Below, piece by piece: positions 1-5,055 of a stretch of 14,337 nucleotides of DNA (position 1 is the stretch's first letter; each line of letters opens with the position of its first letter). Location: assembly GCA_018897395.1 (NCBI GenBank), contig JAHIKV010000285.1, forward strand, positions 1-14,337, given 5' to 3'. The position numbers and the translations under genes were made by a program. The notes under the pieces were generated by a model, which saw only the letters and a list, made by a program, of their open reading frames with translations, made no database searches and was not told the DNA's origin. This DNA comes from Planctomycetota bacterium. GTDB taxonomy: Bacteria; Planctomycetota; Planctomycetia; Pirellulales; Thermoguttaceae.

Positions 1-5
1 AAGGG

Positions 6-530
6 TTAAACAACAAGTGCAAATTGACCATGAGAAAAGCGTATGGCTTTCGGATGTACGAAACCATCAAAATCGCGTTGTTTCACACACTTGGCGACCT
101 CCCCGAGCCAGAATTCACCCACGAATTCTGTTGAGGAGGCATAAATATAGAGGTCATACAGCATGCCCGGCGTCAGACCAGAAAGCGTCGTATTCACAGT
201 GGTGGTCCACCTCTGCCCGTAGTCATCAAGGAGGTTGTTGTAGGGCGGGGCTGCGGTGGTGGACCCGAAAGAAAATCCTGGAGAAGCCGCAGCGAACCCA
301 ACCGTGGTGGTTGTGGTGCCGTCGGAAGCCGTGAGGTTCGTGAGGCTGCTTCCTGTAAATCTGTTCCAGAAAGTGCCTAAATCAGGGGCAGCCGCAAGTC
401 CTGAGTAGGTAGTACGACCGCTGCGCGACGCGTCTATGTTGACCGTGATCAGGGTAGCCCGCGCAGGGCCTTGAAAGGCGAAGCAGAGAACAACGAACAA
501 CGCGACAACGATTGTCAATTGACGTAACAT
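6..530 (-). CDS. Secreted PEP-CTERM-like surface protein, probably C-terminally truncated
   Basis: Encodes about 174 aa. The start is the ATG at 528-530, preceded by an AAAGGG purine stretch about 10 nt upstream. It opens with a signal peptide: MLRQ, a hydrophobic core (LTIVVALFVVLCFAF), then a small-residue cleavage zone (GPARA). The mature part is rich in Thr, Ser and Gly and contains the stretches YNNLLDDY and LSGLTPGMLYDLYIYAS, which resemble planctomycete/verrucomicrobial PEP-CTERM-type extracellular proteins. Those are usually longer, with a beta-sandwich and a C-terminal sorting segment. Here the sequence changes abruptly after YIYASSTE into a Lys/Phe/His-bearing tail without the expected strands or PEP-CTERM anchor, so a truncation or junction near position 130 is inferred. 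It lies downstream of the sigma/FecR pair on the same strand, separated by a palindromic repeat, and may be a target or partner of that system. The exact family is uncertain. Confidence 0.55.
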   Translation of the reverse strand: MLRQLTIVVALFVVLCFAFQGPARATLITVNIDASRSGRTTYSGLAAAPDLGTFWNRFTGSSLTNLTASDGTTTTTVGFAAASPGFSFGSTTAAPPYNNLLDDYGQRWTTTVNTTLSGLTPGMLYDLYIYASSTEFVGEFWLGEVAKCVKQRDFDGFVHPKAIRFSHGQFALVV

Positions 531-566
531 GGTAAGGTACCCTTTCAGAATGAAACTGGTTGTTGA

Positions 567-598
567 AACACTAGAAACAAATTGGAACACTAGAAACA
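567..598 (-). promoter_or_regulatory. 13-bp direct repeat upstream of the secreted-protein gene
   Basis: AACACTAGAAACA occurs exactly twice on the plus strand, at 567-579 and 586-598, a 19-bp period. The pair lies 37-68 nt upstream of the ATG at 530, where a promoter or operator would sit for the minus-strand gene. It could be an operator or activator site, or only a leftover simple repeat. No clear -10/-35 pair could be assigned with it. Confidence 0.35.
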
Positions 599-663
599 CG
601 TTGCCCACTTGATTTCGGTTCCGTGCCTTGCTCCTCCTGTCGGATCACGGTTCCTGGTTTCCT

Positions 664-765
664 GGTTCCCACGCTCTGCGTGGGAACCCACGTTCTCCGA
701 CGCTCTGCGTCGGCAAGCGAGACAGAGCGTCGCGGCTTGTCCGTTCCCACGCGGAGCGTGGGAAC
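664..765. repeat. Nested palindromic repeat (CCCACGC-TCT-GCGTGGG type)
   Basis: Three hairpins follow one another. The first has an 11-bp stem at 664-674/678-688 with loop TCT. The second has a 7-bp stem at 697-703/707-713, again with loop TCT. The third has a 10-bp stem at 743-752/756-765 with loop GGA. The first and third hairpins share the same arms (GTTCCCACGC), so the whole element is itself an inverted repeat. Translated in several frames, it gives the VPTLRVGT-like peptides often mis-annotated as proteins in repeat-rich bacteria. It occupies the gap between the FecR gene and the secreted-protein gene and could attenuate read-through. Confidence 0.85.
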
Positions 766-799
766 GAGAGGCACCGTTCGCTATGGACCATTCATAGGC

Positions 800-2710
800 T
801 TACCCTCCTTCCCGGGTTCGAGCGCCAGCCGGGCTGCCGGCCTCGAACATGGCTGCGACTTCGGCGCCGGACAACGCCCGCGAGAAGATGGCGGCCTCGT
901 CGATCATCCCGTGGAACTCGCGGTTGGGCCACATGCTGTTGCTGCCCAGCCACACCGGCTCATGGTTCCTGTTCAATCGATTTGACGTTTTGCCTTCCGC
1001 GTCCAAGCGGCCGTCCAGGTACAACCGCTTCTGTGCGCCGCCCCCGTCCGACTCGTACACGGCGACGGCCAAATGCCACCGGTAGTCGGCGACGTCGGTT
1101 TGGCCGGACGTGGTGTTAGTCAGTTCCTCGCCTTCTCCGTTGGTGTCAAACGTGAGCTGATTCGTTTTGATCGACTGCTGGAGCCGCCAAGAACTGTCTC
1201 CTTTCGTGACCAGCGGTTGGTTCCACGTGGTGAGCCGGGACACCCGGAACCAGACGGCTACCGAGAACGCGCCGGTGAAGCTGAATTGCTCCTCGTGGGG
1301 CAGCACGACCTTGTCGCCCGAGTTGGGACCGTGGAAGTACAGGCCGAACTTGCCCGGCACGCGGCCGTAGACCCACTCGGCGCCTACGACGGCACCGTCC
1401 AACAGACTGCCGGCAGCCGAGAGGTTGCGCAGGACCGACGGATCGTCGCCGGCGACGGGCTGGAACGTGTAGTACGCCACCAATGCCGGGTCCTTGCACA
1501 GCTTTTGGCTATGGGCAAGCCACTGCTCGCGGCGGCTTTTGGGGCGTACGATGCGAATCCCTTCAAACTCCCCTTGCCTTGCCGGAATCACGGTAGCCTG
1601 CGAATTACCGGGCCGATAGCGCCTCGCCTCGCCCCGCCTCAACTGCACGCGCTGGGGGCGTGGCCCCTCCGCACCGAGGGAAACGGCCTCAACGACGCCC
1701 TTCAACACGTGCACCTCACACGTGCCGTCCGCCTCCACCTCGACGCCGAACTCGGTGCCCAGGTCGGTGACGATTGCCGTGGGAGTGCGGACGGAAAACA
1801 AGGGATTAGGGATTAGGGATTGGGGATTAGATTCTGACCCCTCGCCCCTCGCCCCTCGCCCCTCGCCCCTCTTCTCCACCCGCGCGGTCAGCTTGCCCAG
1901 CGAAAGATAGCCGCCGGCGGTGGATTCGACCTCGTAAGTGCAGGGGCCTTGAAGGATGATCTTCGCGCCGGAGTCGTAAGTGATTTCCATAAGTCCGGCG
2001 TCGAGGATGTATTTCCCGCCTAAGGGGACGTAGGCGAAGCCGTACGGCGGCAGGAATCGCGGATCATCCGACCACTTCACGTCGACCAGCCCGGTGATGC
2101 GGCCGACGAAGACAAACTCCGGCCTCTTGATTGACGGGACCGACTTCGACGGCGCCGTGGCGATATGCTGGTGGTGGGTGACTTTTACCGCCCAGAGCCC
2201 CAGCATCGCCACGCCCATGATCGCCGCGGCGACCATGCAGGCGAACGCCCAACTGCCTACAAAGTCAGCGGGTAGTGGATAGTGGGTAGTGGTTAGTAAG
2301 GGGAAGGGTGGATTTGGAATCTGAGATTCGAGATCGAGTTGGTGCGGCAGTTCAACGTTATGCTGGTGCGGCAGTTGAACTGCCGCACCAACGGGATGTT
2401 GAACTGCCGCATCAACGAAGACATCAATGGTCGGTGAATCGACCGTCCCTCGTCCATCACCGACCAGCCCCTCGACGTTCTCATTAACGCCCTCGTCGAT
2501 TCCGACGCAGGACGCGAGCAAGGAAGCGTGGGTGCAGACGGCGACGAATGTGTCTCGATTGGAGGGATCCTCGGCCAAGAGCGCGTTGAGCCGGTCGCGC
2601 TGCGGCCCCGTAAGCCGGTCTTCCAGATGGAGAACCACCAGCTCCACCAATTCGTCGCCCGAGGCGGCGGCGGGATCGAACTGTACGTCGCCTTCATTCA
2701 TCGCCGGCAA
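800..2710 (-). CDS. FecR-domain/LamG membrane protein, probable anti-sigma regulator
   Basis: Encodes about 636 aa. Residues ~18-66 form a cytoplasmic helical segment like planctomycete anti-sigma N-termini (LTGPQRDRLNALLAEDP). Residues ~149-174 are one membrane helix. Residues ~195-345 are a FecR domain (GLMEITYDSGAKIILQGP, then TPTAIVTDLGTEFGVEVE). Residues ~410-630 are a LamG/concanavalin-like domain ending near GMIDEAAIFSRALSGAEVAAM. The likely role is a trans-membrane partner of the sigma factor encoded just upstream, with the extracytoplasmic lectin-like domain sensing or binding a polysaccharide; this is inference from family and order. A GAGG lies 7 nt before a TTG at 2710. The alternative ATG at 2701 overlaps the sigma stop within ATGAATGA, which fits translational coupling. 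Two linkers are made of repeat DNA: residues ~99-144 and ~279-305. Confidence 0.85.
   Translation of the reverse strand: MPAMNEGDVQFDPAAASGDELVELVVLHLEDRLTGPQRDRLNALLAEDPSNRDTFVAVCTHASLLASCVGIDEGVNENVEGLVGDGRGTVDSPTIDVFVDAAVQHPVGAAVQLPHQHNVELPHQLDLESQIPNPPFPLLTTTHYPLPADFVGSWAFACMVAAAIMGVAMLGLWAVKVTHHQHIATAPSKSVPSIKRPEFVFVGRITGLVDVKWSDDPRFLPPYGFAYVPLGGKYILDAGLMEITYDSGAKIILQGPCTYEVESTAGGYLSLGKLTARVEKRGEGRGARGEGSESNPQSLIPNPLFSVRTPTAIVTDLGTEFGVEVEADGTCEVHVLKGVVEAVSLGAEGPRPQRVQLRRGEARRYRPGNSQATVIPARQGEFEGIRIVRPKSRREQWLAHSQKLCKDPALVAYYTFQPVAGDDPSVLRNLSAAGSLLDGAVVGAEWVYGRVPGKFGLYFHGPNSGDKVVLPHEEQFSFTGAFSVAVWFRVSRLTTWNQPLVTKGDSSWRLQQSIKTNQLTFDTNGEGEELTNTTSGQTDVADYRWHLAVAVYESDGGGAQKRLYLDGRLDAEGKTSNRLNRNHEPVWLGSNSMWPNREFHGMIDEAAIFSRALSGAEVAAMFEAGSPAGARTREGG
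1801..1871. repeat. Two adjacent heptanucleotide arrays inside the FecR gene
   Basis: At 1801-1830 the unit GGGATTA repeats about four times with one irregular step. At 1838-1871 the unit CCCCTCG repeats four times plus a partial copy. Both have a period of 7. They encode the low-complexity linker ~279-305 of the FecR protein (RGEGRGARGEG then NPQSLIPNP), which interrupts the FecR domain between TARVE and FSVRTPT. Because 7 is not a multiple of 3, gain or loss of one unit would shift the reading frame. Confidence 0.85.
2272..2299. repeat. Heptanucleotide array (NTAGTGG, four units) before the FecR membrane helix
   Basis: The plus strand reads GTAGTGG, ATAGTGG, GTAGTGG, TTAGTAA, four 7-nt units. 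It encodes part of the linker just N-terminal to the transmembrane helix of the FecR/LamG protein. Confidence 0.75.
2339..2415. repeat. Nested palindromic repeat (GGTGCGGCAGTT type) inside the FecR gene
   Basis: A central perfect palindrome at 2364-2390 (13-bp arms TGGTGCGGCAGTT around one G) is enclosed by outer inverted arms at 2339-2356 and 2398-2415 with a single mismatch. The sequence is read through in frame and gives AAVQLPHQ/NVELPHQ peptides at residues ~99-124 of the FecR/LamG protein. The same palindrome occurs inside tex at 7381-7413. Confidence 0.88.
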
Positions 2711-3233
2711 CCTGTTTCCTCGATACGATTTTCTCTTCGATGCAATCGGCCAAACTGCGATGTGCGCGGGTTATCGCCCGATAAACGGTCTCGACCTTCA
2801 TCTGCAACCGCTCGGCGATTTCGCTGCTGCGGAGCTTTTTGGCGTAGCGGAGGGTCAACAAACGCCGTTGCTTGTCCGTCAACCGATGGAAACACGCCCG
2901 AAGCATCTCCGCGATGGCCGATTCGGCCAACTCGCCTCGATGGTCGTACGGTTCCCAGTGGGATTCCAACTTGTCGAGCACTTCCTCGCTCAAGGGTGGA
3001 GGCGTTTTTTTCTTCCCGCGCAGGGCTTCCAGGGCCTTGAACCTTGCGGCGCGGCGGAGCCAAACCTTCAGCCGCGGCTCGTCGGCCACTTCGCGTCCCT
3101 TGTCGAGGGCCAGCAGCGCGACTTCCTGCACCACGTCTTCGCACAAGCCGAAATCGCCCGTGATCGACCAGGCGTAGGCGAGCAGTTTGTTCCGCTCCGC
3201 CATCAGAACGCGAACGAGTTGTTCTGTTTCCAT
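2694..3233 (-). CDS. ECF-type RNA polymerase sigma factor (Rhodopirellula/Verrucomicrobium-type family)
   Basis: About 179 aa from the ATG at 3233. A GTG two codons upstream (3239) is an alternative, and neither has a strong Shine-Dalgarno. Region 2 is at residues ~12-70: LLAYAWSITGDFGLCEDVVQEV contains the core-binding and -10 recognition helices, followed by LKVWLRRAARFKALEALR. A charged linker (KKKTPPPLSEE) leads to region 4 at residues ~115-165, with the helix-turn-helix around LTDKQRRLLTLRYAKKLRSS, EIAERL and VETVYRAITRAHRSL. Length and the region 2/4-only layout fit ECF sigmas. It is the first gene of a minus-strand unit and overlaps the FecR/LamG gene, the usual arrangement of a sigma factor with its membrane regulator. 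Confidence 0.9.
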   Translation of the reverse strand: METEQLVRVLMAERNKLLAYAWSITGDFGLCEDVVQEVALLALDKGREVADEPRLKVWLRRAARFKALEALRGKKKTPPPLSEEVLDKLESHWEPYDHRGELAESAIAEMLRACFHRLTDKQRRLLTLRYAKKLRSSEIAERLQMKVETVYRAITRAHRSLADCIEEKIVSRKQVAGDE

Positions 3234-3239
3234 CGCCAC

Positions 3240-3556
3240 CGGCCACCCCCGAAGACAAGCATTCTCAAGCCGGCGCCATCACCGGGCACAATGCCGCCGC
3301 GCACGACGCCGCTCATACATTAGTTATGTGACAATTCCACGGCGAATCAGGACACGGAGAAGAGAAAACTTCCGCCCCTACCCCCATAATAATTAGACCT
3401 TGGACAGGGTGTGAAAATTCGCACACTCCAACGGGGATACTTTACCTATCCGGCGGGTGGGTATGCGGCATAAAGCCGCGATCGTTGCTCGCGCCGGTTG
3501 AATTACCGTTTATAGCGGGGATTCATTAGCCCGGATAATTCATAGGTTCTGAAATT
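3240..3556. other. Intergenic region upstream of the sigma gene
   Basis: No credible gene was found. On the minus strand a weak promoter-like pair is visible near 3385-3415: a TTTTCA box, a 17-nt spacer, then AATTAT. That would give a long leader of about 150 nt for the sigma gene, and each box matches consensus at only 4 of 6 positions. A small hairpin GCGGC-ATAAA-GCCGC lies at 3465-3479. The function of both is unproven. Confidence 0.3.
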
Positions 3557-3634
3557 GGGTGCCATGGGTAAGCGCGGCTTACCCGTGGTGCAACATTGGG
3601 ACACACGGGTAAGCTGCGCTTACCCATGACACCC
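3557..3634. repeat. Nested palindromic repeat (GGGTAAGC type)
   Basis: Inverted arms of 31 bp lie at 3557-3587 and 3604-3634 and differ at only two positions. Each arm contains its own hairpin (GGGTAAGC-GCG-GCTTACCC in the left arm). It ends about 3 bp from the inferred 3' end of the group II intron relic. Confidence 0.85.
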
Positions 3635-3636
3635 CT

Positions 3637-3987
<351 letters not shown>

Positions 3988-4213
3988 CCCCGCCGCCGCC
4001 GATCAGGAGAACCAGCAGCAGGCCGGTAATCAGCAGGTTCACGGCGACCGGTAGGATGCCGTAACGCCAGAGCGCCGGATTATCGAACATCTAGCGGAGT
4101 CCGTCCCAGGGCGCAGAGAGACCTTCGAGAAAGGCACGGGGAAACGACGCCCGCGCGGCAGGCCCGCAACGCCGCACGCTCTCGTCGCGGGTGTCCGGTT
4201 CCGGGGCCTGCAT
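3988..4213 (-). pseudogene. 5' fragment of an EI24/CysZ-like membrane-protein gene with in-frame TAG
   Basis: The ATG at 4211-4213 opens a frame of 40 codons ending in FLEGLSAPWDGLR, then TAG at 4091-4093. In the same frame it continues MFDNPALWRYGILPVAVNLL followed by a hydrophobic helix (ITGLLLVLLI). The pattern of amphipathic helix, (R)NPxLWRY, (L/I)P and long membrane helix is typical of the N-terminus of EI24-domain (CysZ-like) inner-membrane proteins, so the stop probably replaced a Tyr-like codon. After LLIGGGG the frame runs into intron-derived sequence, and the remainder of the gene is not found in the window. The family assignment rests on about 45 residues. Confidence 0.6.
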
Positions 4214-4254
4214 GGGGCTACTGTTGACGAGATTGCTCGTTCAAGTTTTCGGCG
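4180..4254. repeat. Diverged direct repeat, copy downstream of the HEPN gene
   Basis: These 75 bp align without gaps to 4981-5055 with 16 mismatches (about 79% identity). Both copies include TAG-CCCC-ATG on the minus strand. In this copy the TAG ends a non-coding relic reading NEQSRQQ, matching the DEQPRQE end of Tex, and the ATG is the start of the EI24-like pseudogene. Confidence 0.8.
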
Positions 4255-4263
4255 ACGGCGTTA

Positions 4264-4701
4264 TCACTGCGAATTTCGTGGCTCGGGTGGTCGAGCTTCA
4301 TCCGGCAGCAGTGAGCAGACGAAGTCGAAGATGCCGACTGCCGCTTGCTCGGCCTGCTGGTATTGTTCTTCGTCCGGCTCAATGATCTCTGGTCCTTCGA
4401 TAGGGTAACGGAAGTCCGTGGCGTAGGGCGTCAGCCTTTCCGCGGCTTGCTTCCATTGCGAAAATCGGCTCTCGTAGGTGACAGCCAGGCGGACCAACGT
4501 CTTGACGTTGTGCGTGTTCACCCAGGGGTGGTCGCAAAATGCGAGATAACCCTTGACGGACTTTTCTGCCGCCTGCTGGCAATGGAAGAACGCCGTATCC
4601 AGAAACGGATCCGCAGGTCCAGCGAGTCTTCGGGCAGACTCCAGATCGATTTGGGCTTTACGGAGCCATTGTCGGATATAGTCCGATTTTGCTTCATCCA
4701 T
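4264..4701 (-). CDS. HEPN-domain protein, partner of the MNT nucleotidyltransferase
   Basis: Encodes 145 aa. It is an all-helical HEPN domain (PF05168-like): WLRKAQIDLESARRL, then the family hallmark FHCQQAAEKSVKGYLAF, then HNVKTLVRLA, then a LTPYATDFRYP motif, and a C-terminal helix (AEQAAVGIFDFVCSLLP). It overlaps the MNT gene by 8 nt (ATGGATGA), the standard order of a MNT/HEPN pair. In such pairs the HEPN protein can be a toxin or nucleotide-binding partner and the MNT protein neutralises it by nucleotidyl transfer. The RX4-6H RNase motif of the HepT toxin subgroup is not visible, so nuclease activity is doubtful. No adjacent gene besides the MNT gene explains its role. Confidence 0.85.
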   Translation of the reverse strand: MDEAKSDYIRQWLRKAQIDLESARRLAGPADPFLDTAFFHCQQAAEKSVKGYLAFCDHPWVNTHNVKTLVRLAVTYESRFSQWKQAAERLTPYATDFRYPIEGPEIIEPDEEQYQQAEQAAVGIFDFVCSLLPDEARPPEPRNSQ

Positions 4702-5014
4702 AGAGCACCCTTCCTTCCTCGAATATCTTGTGCTCCAACGAAGCGCGCACGTTGCGATAGCGATCCGCTTCCGCGCGTGTTTTCACGAGGATGTCGGTAG
4801 ACAACCTCAGATCGCCAAGACAATGATGGGCGCGCTGCATCCGTTGAATCTGCCGCTCGTCGCTCTCGGGAACGATCACGAACAGATCGACGTCGCTGTC
4901 CTCGCTCGGCTCGCCCCAGGCGTATGAACCGAAAAGGATGATCTTCTCGGGCTGGAACTCGGCCACCAGCCGACGGACCATCTCGTCAAGGATGTTTTGT
5001 TCCAGGGCTTGCAT
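4694..5014 (-). CDS. MNT-type minimal nucleotidyltransferase, probable antitoxin
   Basis: Encodes 106 aa from the ATG at 5012-5014. The open frame extends upstream through the antisense of tex, but this ATG lies 4 nt after the tex stop and begins the recognisable domain. The polymerase-beta-like signature GSYAWGEPSEDSDVDLFVI starts at residue 29, with metal-binding Asp41 and Asp43 and a third Asp at ~74 (LSTDILV). Trp replaces the usual Arg/Lys in GSxARG. Length is normal for a minimal nucleotidyltransferase. It overlaps the HEPN gene and is probably co-transcribed with tex. The first 15 residues (MQALEQNILDEMVRR) resemble the start of the EI24-like pseudogene (MQAPEPDTRDESVRR) because both lie in a duplicated segment. 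Confidence 0.88.
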   Translation of the reverse strand: MQALEQNILDEMVRRLVAEFQPEKIILFGSYAWGEPSEDSDVDLFVIVPESDERQIQRMQRAHHCLGDLRLSTDILVKTRAEADRYRNVRASLEHKIFEEGRVLYG

Positions 5015-5055
5015 GGGGCTATTCTTGACGGGGTTGCTCGTCCGATTCTTCGGCG
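4981..5055. repeat. Diverged direct repeat, copy at the tex/MNT junction
   Basis: This is the partner of 4180-4254. It spans the last codons of tex, the 4-nt gap and the first codons of the MNT gene. The two copies bracket the HEPN/MNT pair in direct orientation. Confidence 0.8.

Noticed and set aside
623..1119. Overlapping short frames with VPTLCVGT/SHALRGN peptides
   Set aside because: They are translations of the palindromic repeat at 664-765 and of the antisense of the FecR/LamG gene.
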